DNA from: Shewanella psychrophila
GTDB lineage: Bacteria; Pseudomonadota; Gammaproteobacteria; Enterobacterales; Shewanellaceae
Direction of reading: 5' to 3'
NCBI RefSeq assembly: GCF_002005305.1
Contig: NZ_CP014782.1
Location: 2,728,001 to 2,792,000, forward strand
Length of the DNA: 64,000 bases
How positions within the stretch are numbered: the stretch's first letter is position 1; every line of letters starts with the position of its first letter. Below are positions 17,612 through 24,817 of the stretch, one piece after another. The translations under genes were made by a program, and so were the position numbers. Under the pieces are notes generated by a model. It had not been told where the DNA came from. It did not search any database and saw nothing but the letters and a program-made list of their open reading frames with translations.

Positions 17612-18712
17612 TTAAGAGGCAACACTGGATTCGACAACATTTTTTACCGTTTTTAACGAGCCCTGTAAACGATAGAAGGCATCCCCAGCCGAATTGGCTT
17701 CCTTTAAGTTTCTCTCCAACAAGGAAGCAAAATAATGCTCCTGCTCTTCGGTCATGTCTAACACATGAAAGCTACTACGGATCTCGGTTGTCATACCTGT
17801 TAAGGCTGCACTGAACTTCTCATCATGTTCTAAGATTGCCCCATTGATCTTGCTAAGCAGACTTTGGATTTCCACAAATACATGTTGTAATGTCTGTTGA
17901 CGACCGATATCCATCACCCTAGCCTCCAGCCCCTCAACAATAACGGCAATAATATCCCTGAGCCGTCCATAGAGAACCTCGTCATCTACTGGCATATTCT
18001 TTATCAAGAAAGAAACATGCTTATCATTACAGATTGTGCGACTACCGAAATCATAAAGACGCCCATGCTTATCTAACAACTCAAGTATATTAGCCTCTAT
18101 GGGGCTGAGCTCCGCATGCTTTGGACCAAAGTAGTGCACCTCAGTATCTCTTATCTCCAGACAGGTATTAAGGTTGAGTTGTTGCATCAACTCAAAGAAG
18201 GCATCCGCCAAGCTTTGATAATCCTGACATAAGAAACATTGCCTGAAAAACTGTAAAACTGCGCCATATTGCGATGACTCAGTCATAGACTGAAATGCCA
18301 TATTCCTCGACATAGATTCAGCTTGAACAAGTGTACGTTTCTTTGACTGATAGGAAGCTACAGCCTGAACTTTTGCCAGTAGTTCTTTTATTTCAAAAGG
18401 CTTGGCAATAAAATCCACAGCACTTACATCGTAGGCTCTCAACCTTTCCTCTAGGGTATTCATACCGGAGACAAAGATCACTGCACTGTCTTTGCCTGAC
18501 TCCGTGAGTTCCCGGCAGAGTTCGATGCCACTCACATCGGGTAAATTAATGTCCATCAACACAAGATCTGGTGTGATATCCACTAAAGATTCGCGATAGG
18601 TACTCGCCTCATGGAATACCGCAACCTGATAATGATCATCAAGCACTTCCTGAATCAACTCACAATAATCTTCATCATCATCCACGACCCATACTAATAT
18701 TTCTTCCATCAC
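17612..18712 (-). CDS. Response regulator with an unusual C-terminal domain
   Basis: A 366-residue cytoplasmic protein. Residues 1-125 are a CheY-like receiver: acidic cluster Asp11-13, phospho-acceptor Asp54 in LVLMDINLPDVSG, and the conserved Lys in IAKPFEIKELL. The remaining ~240 residues have no helix-turn-helix or enzymatic motif (no GGDEF, EAL or HD-GYP). A globular part at about 150-260 looks GAF-like, and the end is helical. It therefore probably acts by protein contact, not DNA binding. It lies 167 bp downstream of a hybrid histidine kinase on the same strand, the likely partner. The ATGs at 18712 and 18709 are equivalent start candidates. Confidence 0.85.
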   Translation of the reverse strand: MMEEILVWVVDDDEDYCELIQEVLDDHYQVAVFHEASTYRESLVDITPDLVLMDINLPDVSGIELCRELTESGKDSAVIFVSGMNTLEERLRAYDVSAVDFIAKPFEIKELLAKVQAVASYQSKKRTLVQAESMSRNMAFQSMTESSQYGAVLQFFRQCFLCQDYQSLADAFFELMQQLNLNTCLEIRDTEVHYFGPKHAELSPIEANILELLDKHGRLYDFGSRTICNDKHVSFLIKNMPVDDEVLYGRLRDIIAVIVEGLEARVMDIGRQQTLQHVFVEIQSLLSKINGAILEHDEKFSAALTGMTTEIRSSFHVLDMTEEQEHYFASLLERNLKEANSAGDAFYRLQGSLKTVKNVVESSVAS

Positions 18713-18879
18713 AAAATCCCTCTCGAATAGCAGCCAATGTACATTGAAAAAACGTCACAACCGTTAGCATTAACTGAATTTATAACGATTTGATTCATAT
18801 CTATTACATCCTTGTGTTAGATCTAAATGGACTTAAATGCCTCAGAATTAGCACATTACTACGTATAACTTTTCTATCT

Positions 18880-20922
18880 CTACTGAGAAAAGTTGATACC
18901 AACCTGTTGCAGAGCCCCTACCAAACCATCTATAGAAAACGGTTTATGCAACACCTGATAGGGCATTTCCTCGTTACTGGTTAAACCTATATCACCAATA
19001 AACCCAGAAATAAGCAGTACCGCAATATCCTCCTTAGCACAGAGCTCCTTGGCCAGCTCATAACCATTAATCCCTCCAGGCATGAGTACATCGGTGATCA
19101 ATAACTCAATGCCATTAAGCCCTTCTTTATACTTTTCCCTTACGATTAAAGGATCGGAATACGCCTCAACTTCCATACCCAAGATCTCACAATAATCTTG
19201 TAAGACACTCAGCAAATCTACTTCATCATCGACAATAAGGACTTTAAGCTTTTGAGATACCTTAAGCGCCTCAGGCCTCTCGACTACGCCCTGTACTTGT
19301 CGCCCCTTCTGTTTAGCCACGGGAAACCAGAGCCTGAATTCTGTACCTGAACAATCTGATTTCATCACACTCATATAGCCATTAGATCGCTTCACAAAAC
19401 CATAAACCATAGAGAGTCCGAGACCAGTGCCATCGCTTTTATCTTTCGTGGTGAAGAAAGGCTCGAAGATTTTCTCTAATAGATGAGGAGCAATACCTGT
19501 TCCTGTATCTAATACAGACACAGTAATGTAATCACCAGATTCCACCATAGGGCGACCGCTTAAGCCAGGCAGAAGCCCTTCCAAAGCCTCTCTGCCGCTA
19601 CGTATGGTTATCTTCCCCTCGCCTCCCATGGCATCTCTGGCATTTAAGACAAGATTTAATAACGCATCTTCTAGGTCGCCACGATCAACGAGTATTTGAT
19701 CCAGTTCCTCTCCAGGCTCTAATATGAGGTTTACTTGTGTGGTTAAAGATTTACCTATCAGCTCTTCAATTCCTTCAATAACATCATTAACCTGATACAG
19801 GTTGGCACTGAATTGTTCCTGCCTGGAAAACTGTAATAACCGCCGAGTTAAGTCTGTCCCCCTCTGGCATGCTTTGAAGGCAGTGGCAAGATAGCGGGCA
19901 ATTTTCTCTTCACTGGTTTTAATCTCCATTAGCTCCAAATTGCCCTTCAACACTCCCAGAATATTATTAAAATCATGGGCGATACCACCGACTAACTGTC
20001 CTATAGCCTGCATTTTTTTTGTTCGCGCCATGATCTGCTGAAGCTGCTTGTGGTCAGTAATATCTCTGCCGACTAGCGCAAACAAGCTGCCATGTTCACT
20101 GTGTTCTTCCAGCGCGACCAAGTGCATATGTAGCACAGCAGTCTCGTTATCGGCCTTACTACAAATGAGCTCTCCATCAAACTCACGTCGCGAATTAATC
20201 GCTTGTAGCAGCTCACTCTCTTGACCACCAGCAGCGGATGGATTCAGCTCCTCTTGAAATAACAGTGTGATGGGTTTTCCTATAAGCTGACTGCGTGGAT
20301 AATGGCTGATGCTGGTTGCCGCCGCATTCGCGTACATGATACTCGGCACTCCAAAGGGCGAACGGCTGGCGACTAGAATTAAGTCTTCACTGTTACTGAC
20401 TATAGATTGGAACATCTCGCTATCTACTGAGTTAACACCTCTGTCTCTGCCTCTCTCTTGCCATTCAAGAGTCTGCTGTACCAACATCCCCATGACAATA
20501 TCTGACAAGAGATCGCCTGAGCTTAATAGAAATGACAGCCATTGATCGCTAGATGAATGAAAAAATATCTGTATATTGACTCGCTTTGCAGGCCAGATGA
20601 CAAAAGATTGCCAACGATGAACCATAGGCTCCTGATTGAAAAACGGCCAAGCCTTTGCCTCTTTCCATAGAGTTAAATAGCGAACAGGATCTCGACACCA
20701 GCATGTTGCAGAAGCGGGCATATCATCACAATCCAGTGAATCTTTAGGAATAATCATGACTGCTTGAGATTGGCTGACTTCCGCTAATATGCGGCACAGC
20801 GGCAGCAGTATGTCTTCGCCATTGATGAAATTTGCTTGTAGTTTTCCGAGCTCGGCCAATAGCCTAGGCCAAAAGGGATTGATGTCAGTTTGAGAGAATT
20901 CTTTAAACACTGTAGAGTCCAT
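18880..20922 (-). CDS. Soluble PAS hybrid histidine kinase with receiver domain
   Basis: A 680-residue sensor with no transmembrane segment. The N-terminal ~170 residues are unassigned. A PAS domain follows (about 175-295, IMYANAAATSISHYPRSQLIG), then a HisKA domain with the phosphorylated His in GGIAHDFNNILG. Next come an HATPase domain (LNLVLNARDAMGG, LDTGTGIAP, TGLGLSMVYGFVKRSNG) and a C-terminal receiver with phospho-Asp in LLITDVLMPGG. It senses a cytoplasmic signal and probably signals to the response regulator encoded downstream. It is divergent from nfo. Confidence 0.93.
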   Translation of the reverse strand: MDSTVFKEFSQTDINPFWPRLLAELGKLQANFINGEDILLPLCRILAEVSQSQAVMIIPKDSLDCDDMPASATCWCRDPVRYLTLWKEAKAWPFFNQEPMVHRWQSFVIWPAKRVNIQIFFHSSSDQWLSFLLSSGDLLSDIVMGMLVQQTLEWQERGRDRGVNSVDSEMFQSIVSNSEDLILVASRSPFGVPSIMYANAAATSISHYPRSQLIGKPITLLFQEELNPSAAGGQESELLQAINSRREFDGELICSKADNETAVLHMHLVALEEHSEHGSLFALVGRDITDHKQLQQIMARTKKMQAIGQLVGGIAHDFNNILGVLKGNLELMEIKTSEEKIARYLATAFKACQRGTDLTRRLLQFSRQEQFSANLYQVNDVIEGIEELIGKSLTTQVNLILEPGEELDQILVDRGDLEDALLNLVLNARDAMGGEGKITIRSGREALEGLLPGLSGRPMVESGDYITVSVLDTGTGIAPHLLEKIFEPFFTTKDKSDGTGLGLSMVYGFVKRSNGYMSVMKSDCSGTEFRLWFPVAKQKGRQVQGVVERPEALKVSQKLKVLIVDDEVDLLSVLQDYCEILGMEVEAYSDPLIVREKYKEGLNGIELLITDVLMPGGINGYELAKELCAKEDIAVLLISGFIGDIGLTSNEEMPYQVLHKPFSIDGLVGALQQVGINFSQ

Positions 20923-21078
20923 TCCCTATAATCCATGAAGTTGCCGTTTCTACATTTTTATGAAGATAATCCAAATAGCAGAATTGAATAAAGCATAGTA
21001 AAACTTGGATAATTCGCGACAATATTAATGATAAAGCTTGTAACTAATTCTTTCTGTTCAACCATAAGGCCCGAGTTA

Positions 21079-21933
21079 ATGACAGATTCAAGATGGATTG
21101 GTGCTCATGTGAGTGCCGCAGGGGGAATACAAAATGCGCCTATCAATGCAAGGAAAATTGGAGCCAACGCATTTGCACTATTCACTAAGAATCAACGCAG
21201 ATGGCAGGCAGCTCAGCTAACTCAAGATCAGATAGAAACCTTCAAACACAATTGCTTAGAAGCCAATATAACCAGTGAGGGGATACTCCCCCACGACAGT
21301 TACTTGATTAACCTTGGGCATCCGGATACAACCCAGCTGGATAAGTCCAGGCTAGCATTCTTTGATGAGATGCAAAGATGTGAACAGATGGGACTGACGT
21401 TACTAAACTTCCATCCCGGCAGCCACCTGAGAAAAATAGAGATAAGCAAATGTCTAACACGTATCAGCGACTCTATCAATATGGCACTAGATAGAAGTAG
21501 CAAGGTCACAGCCGTCATTGAAAATACTGCTGGGCAAGGGTCTAATTTAGGCCATAGCTTTGAGCAATTAGCACAAATTATAGAAGGTGTGGAAGATAAG
21601 ACACGGGTGGGGATCTGTCTCGATACCTGTCACATGTTTGCCGCCGGCTATGATCTGACCACCGAAGAAGCCTGCCAACACAGTTTTAAACAGTTCGATG
21701 ATATTGTGGGCGATAAATATTTAAAAGCTATGCACTTAAATGACAGTAAGACGCCGCTGAACAGCAGAGTAGACAGGCATGAGTCCCTGGGATTAGGCCA
21801 TATTGGCAAAGCTGCCTTTTTCTTTATCATGAACCACCCCGCGACTAAGGGGATCCCTATGGTGTTAGAGACGATTAACCAAGATATTTGGCCTCAAGAG
21901 ATAAACTGGCTACGTAGTTTAAGCCAAGATTAG
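21079..21933 (+). CDS. nfo: Endonuclease IV (AP endonuclease)
   Basis: Zinc-dependent AP endonuclease that cuts 5' of abasic sites in base-excision repair. Family motifs are IGAHVSAAGG near the N-terminus, NFHPGSHL, VIENTAGQGSNLG, GICLDTCHMFAAGYD and AMHLNDSKTPLNSRVDRHESLGLGHIG, carrying the metal-binding His, Asp and Glu residues. I place the start at the ATG at 21079 (MTDSRWIGAHVS), giving 284 residues, the usual family length, with AAGG upstream. A longer frame from 21028 would add an atypical 17-residue extension. It is divergent from the hybrid kinase gene and converges on the lipoprotein gene. Confidence 0.95.
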   Translation: MTDSRWIGAHVSAAGGIQNAPINARKIGANAFALFTKNQRRWQAAQLTQDQIETFKHNCLEANITSEGILPHDSYLINLGHPDTTQLDKSRLAFFDEMQRCEQMGLTLLNFHPGSHLRKIEISKCLTRISDSINMALDRSSKVTAVIENTAGQGSNLGHSFEQLAQIIEGVEDKTRVGICLDTCHMFAAGYDLTTEEACQHSFKQFDDIVGDKYLKAMHLNDSKTPLNSRVDRHESLGLGHIGKAAFFFIMNHPATKGIPMVLETINQDIWPQEINWLRSLSQD

Positions 21934-21944
21934 TGGAATATAAG

Positions 21945-22241
21945 TTACTGCAGGCATTTATAGATAACTGCAACCACCTTAGTTTCTTCCCCCTCATCGA
22001 TCTGTAACCAAACGATATGAGTACCACCAATCTCCTCGCCGTAATTCATCGCCTGCATTTTTGCATCTCTTAATGCAAACTCACCTTTTCCCTTACCTCT
22101 GGCCATGGCGAAGCTATCACAATGTGTGACTTCAAAGTCGTAAGCTTCATTAATTCGGCGGTAAAACTGCTGTTGTTCATCTGAATTTGCACAACCTATG
22201 AGGAAGTTGCAGGCAAGCAGAACCATGATAAATTTTAACAC
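21945..22241 (-). CDS. Small DUF4156-like lipoprotein
   Basis: A 98-residue protein with a lipoprotein signal ending in LIGC (Cys17). The mature part has the pattern seen in DUF4156 proteins: a Cys in THCDSF, a charged DAKMQAMNYGEEIGGTHIVWLQ stretch and a late AVIYKCL. Function is unknown; it would be anchored to the inner leaflet of the outer membrane or to the inner membrane. A perfect CRP-type palindrome lies 60-75 bp upstream of its ATG, suggesting carbon- or electron-acceptor-dependent control. It is convergent with nfo, with 11 bp between the stops. Confidence 0.75.
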   Translation of the reverse strand: MLKFIMVLLACNFLIGCANSDEQQQFYRRINEAYDFEVTHCDSFAMARGKGKGEFALRDAKMQAMNYGEEIGGTHIVWLQIDEGEETKVVAVIYKCLQ

Positions 22242-22300
22242 CGTAGAAAACCTTTTGGATAAACTGCGGCGTAAGATATAAAAAACCGCCCAAAGGAATT

Positions 22301-22316
22301 GTGATCCAGATCACAC
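22301..22316. promoter_or_regulatory. Perfect CRP-type site upstream of the DUF4156 lipoprotein gene
   Basis: TGTGATCCAGATCACA is an exact TGTGA-N6-TCACA palindrome, centred about 67 bp upstream of the lipoprotein start, a typical class I activator distance. The only other gene nearby is thrC, which ends at the thr terminator. Confidence 0.65.
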
Positions 22317-22444
22317 TCAAAACCAACGACATGATACAGCTAGATACACGGGTAACCACTAAAGAGTAAAACTTCCTACTCGGATCATCTTGGCGATGAT
22401 AAAACACTAAAAAAACACACAGGGCACACAAAAGAAACGCTTAA

Positions 22445-22474
22445 TAAAAAGAGAGCTAACGCCCTCTTTTTATT
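22445..22474 (-). terminator. Terminator of the thr operon
   Basis: On the minus strand AGAGGGC-GTTA-GCTCTCT (one G-T pair) lies between A and T runs, 27 bp after the thrC stop. Confidence 0.75.
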
Positions 22475-22500
22475 TCTATTTATGTTTCAGCGAGTCAGGT

Positions 22501-23781
22501 TTATAGCACCTTAAAAAGATGTGCCTTCAGAACGGTAAAATTGTCATTTATGGTGACAGATAAGATCTCTTTATCGGCAACTGCCGCTAACTCTGGTGGC
22601 AGAGGTAAATTCATGTCGAGTTCACGGTCGACCACATCTTTAAATTTAGCCGGGTGAGCGGTCCCTAGAAAGATGCCTTTCTCATCTTTTTCCATTGTCA
22701 TAGTCAATGCCTGAGCTGCAATTGCAGCATGAGGCTCCGAGAGATAACCTACTTCATTTAACTGCTTGAGTGATGCGGAAGTATCTGATTCTGACAATGC
22801 CACACCAGAGATATCCGACAGTGACCAATTCATCTTCTCTATGATGGCTTCAACTCTTGGCCAGTTACTCGGCTCAGCAACATCCATGGCGTTGGACATA
22901 GTCCCGACTGTTGCATGAGGTAACCAATCTCCCTCATCTAAATAACGTGGCACAGTGTCATTACTGTTGGTGGCAGCGATAAAACGCTTAACGGGTAAGC
23001 CCATGGCTTTAGCGAACAGGCCAGCCGTTAAGTTACCAAAGTTACCACTGGGCACAGATATCACAGGATCTTGATCATGTTGACGCTTAAACTGAGCCAC
23101 AGCTTCGAAGTAGTAACAAATTTGCGCCAAAAGACGACTGATATTTATTGAATTAGCCGAGTTAAGATGTAAACCATCACGGACATCGCTATCTTCGAAT
23201 GCTTGCTTTACCAGCGCCTGACAGGCATCAAAATCGGACTCAACTGAGACTGTATGTATGTTGTCACCTAAGGTGGTGAACATCTTCTCCTGCAGTAGGC
23301 TTATTTTTCCCTTGGGATAGAGTACGACGACCTTAATCTTATCTAAGCTGAAGAAAGCATCGGCAACCGCCGCACCTGTATCGCCTGAAGTGGCTGTCAG
23401 GATATTAATTTTATCGTCTGAAGCCAGCTCATTTAAGCATTGGGCCATAAATCTGGCACCAAAGTCCTTAAAAGCTAAGGTAGGTCCATGAAATAACTCT
23501 AAACAGTGTCTATTTTTATCGACTTTTGCCAACGAAAGTTCGAAATTAAATGCTTTTTCAACCAGACTATCGACTGTATCTTGTCCAAGTTCAGAGGCTA
23601 ACCAAGCACCCAATATTTTTTTACATCGAGCGACAAACGGTAGGTCCAATAACGAGTCTACACCGTCCAGTACAGGAATAGAGGTAGGAAAAAATAGCCC
23701 CCTGTCTTTGCCTAAACCTAGTTTAAGTGCCTGAGTAAAGCTCACCACCTGAGAAGGATGCTTTAAATTGTACAGTTCCAT
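22501..23781 (-). CDS. thrC: Threonine synthase
   Basis: PLP enzyme that converts O-phosphohomoserine to threonine, the last step of the pathway. The 426 residues match E. coli ThrC (428). The PLP-binding Lys is in LAFKDFGARFMAQ. TATSGDTGAAVADAF and VPSGNFGNLTAGLFAKAMGLP are the other signatures. The start (MELYNLKHPSQ) is standard. It lies 38 bp from thrB and is followed by a terminator, so it is the last gene of thrLABC. Confidence 0.97.
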   Translation of the reverse strand: MELYNLKHPSQVVSFTQALKLGLGKDRGLFFPTSIPVLDGVDSLLDLPFVARCKKILGAWLASELGQDTVDSLVEKAFNFELSLAKVDKNRHCLELFHGPTLAFKDFGARFMAQCLNELASDDKINILTATSGDTGAAVADAFFSLDKIKVVVLYPKGKISLLQEKMFTTLGDNIHTVSVESDFDACQALVKQAFEDSDVRDGLHLNSANSINISRLLAQICYYFEAVAQFKRQHDQDPVISVPSGNFGNLTAGLFAKAMGLPVKRFIAATNSNDTVPRYLDEGDWLPHATVGTMSNAMDVAEPSNWPRVEAIIEKMNWSLSDISGVALSESDTSASLKQLNEVGYLSEPHAAIAAQALTMTMEKDEKGIFLGTAHPAKFKDVVDRELDMNLPLPPELAAVADKEILSVTINDNFTVLKAHLFKVL

Positions 23782-23819
23782 AATAGATAACCTTAATTCT
23801 GAATCTTAAAATTGTTTAT

Positions 23820-24752
23820 TTAATCGGTTCTACGAGTCCCTTGGGCATCGATTTTACAAATATGAGAAAAGCCGCCCTGCTTGACATAATTGTCCTCAAG
23901 CCAGGCTTGCGCTTTTTTCGCTGTCTGTAAGTTATCGGTAACAGAGAAAAGTGTCGGGCCACTGCCTGAAATTCCGCTAGTTAGCATGCCGATCTCAGTC
24001 AAGGCAGCTCTGGATTCTTCATAGCCAGGAATAGCCGCGGCGCGATAGGGCTCGGCCAGCACATCTTTAAGCACTGAGATAGCCAACTCAGGATCTTTCT
24101 GATAGGAAGCATGAACGAAAGCACTTAAATATCGACCGAAATCTATCGCCACAGACTTATCGTATTGCTTTGGCAAGAGATCACGCATCTTAGCCGTCGA
24201 GAGTGAGATCCCCGGATAAGCAACGACCCAATACCAGTCATCGAATGTCGGAATGGTATCGCACACTTTGGAAGGAGTATCCAGCATCAACTGCATACCA
24301 CCTAAGTAACAGGGCGCCACATTATCATAATGAACTGAACCGCTGATTTTCCCCTCGAACTCCCCCATCAGACGCAGCAATGCCTGCTCGTCATAGGGAC
24401 TGTCGAAATATTCATTGAGTGCATAAAGCGCCGCAACCACAGAGCTGGCGCTGGAACCTAAACCGCTACCGACAGGCAGGTTCTTCTCCAAAACAAGAGT
24501 AACGCCATCATTTCGTCCAAGCTGCTTGAGAAAAAAATCGGCACATTGATAGACGATATTCTCTTGCGGATCTTGGGGCAGCTTGTTGGCCCAGTGACCA
24601 GAAAGAGACAGATGTATCCCTGTATCAGCCGAACAGATAGATACCCGGTCTCCAAGTAAGCTACCGTCTATTGGCGCTAAAGCAGCGCCAAGCAGATCAA
24701 ATCCAACACCCACGTTACCCATAGAAGCCGGTGCATATACAGTTAGGCTCAT
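23820..24752 (-). CDS. thrB: Homoserine kinase
   Basis: GHMP-family kinase that phosphorylates homoserine with ATP. It is 310 residues, as in E. coli. The N-terminus is MSLTVYAPASMGNVGVGFDLLG, the ATP loop is PVGSGLGSSASS, and SGISGSGPTLFS lies near the C-terminus. Its ATG overlaps (ATGA) the stop of a 22-codon mini-gene that itself overlaps the thrA stop. The first codons of that mini-gene resemble those of thrB itself. Confidence 0.97.
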   Translation of the reverse strand: MSLTVYAPASMGNVGVGFDLLGAALAPIDGSLLGDRVSICSADTGIHLSLSGHWANKLPQDPQENIVYQCADFFLKQLGRNDGVTLVLEKNLPVGSGLGSSASSVVAALYALNEYFDSPYDEQALLRLMGEFEGKISGSVHYDNVAPCYLGGMQLMLDTPSKVCDTIPTFDDWYWVVAYPGISLSTAKMRDLLPKQYDKSVAIDFGRYLSAFVHASYQKDPELAISVLKDVLAEPYRAAAIPGYEESRAALTEIGMLTSGISGSGPTLFSVTDNLQTAKKAQAWLEDNYVKQGGFSHICKIDAQGTRRTD

Positions 24753-24817
24753 GAGATCACCTCAACGACAACATTGTTTCCCATAGAAGCCGGTGCACTA
24801 TAAAAATTCAAACTCAT
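24749..24817 (-). CDS. 22-codon mini-gene bridging thrA and thrB
   Basis: The ATG at 24817 overlaps the thrA stop as ATGA, and the TGA at 24751-24749 overlaps the thrB ATG as ATGA. The product starts MSLNFYSAPASMGN, against MSLTVYAPASMGN of ThrB, and the DNA shares an exact run GCACCGGCTTCTATGGG. It therefore looks like a partial tandem duplication of the thrB start, offset 65 bp, that has been kept exactly in register for translational coupling. It may carry ribosomes from thrA to thrB, or may be a harmless remnant. No separate function is implied. Confidence 0.55.
   Translation of the reverse strand: MSLNFYSAPASMGNNVVVEVIS

Noticed and set aside
22177..22431. Minus-strand 84-codon frame overlapping the start of the DUF4156 gene
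   Set aside because: Different frame from the lipoprotein, covers its CRP site and promoter, no recognisable domain.
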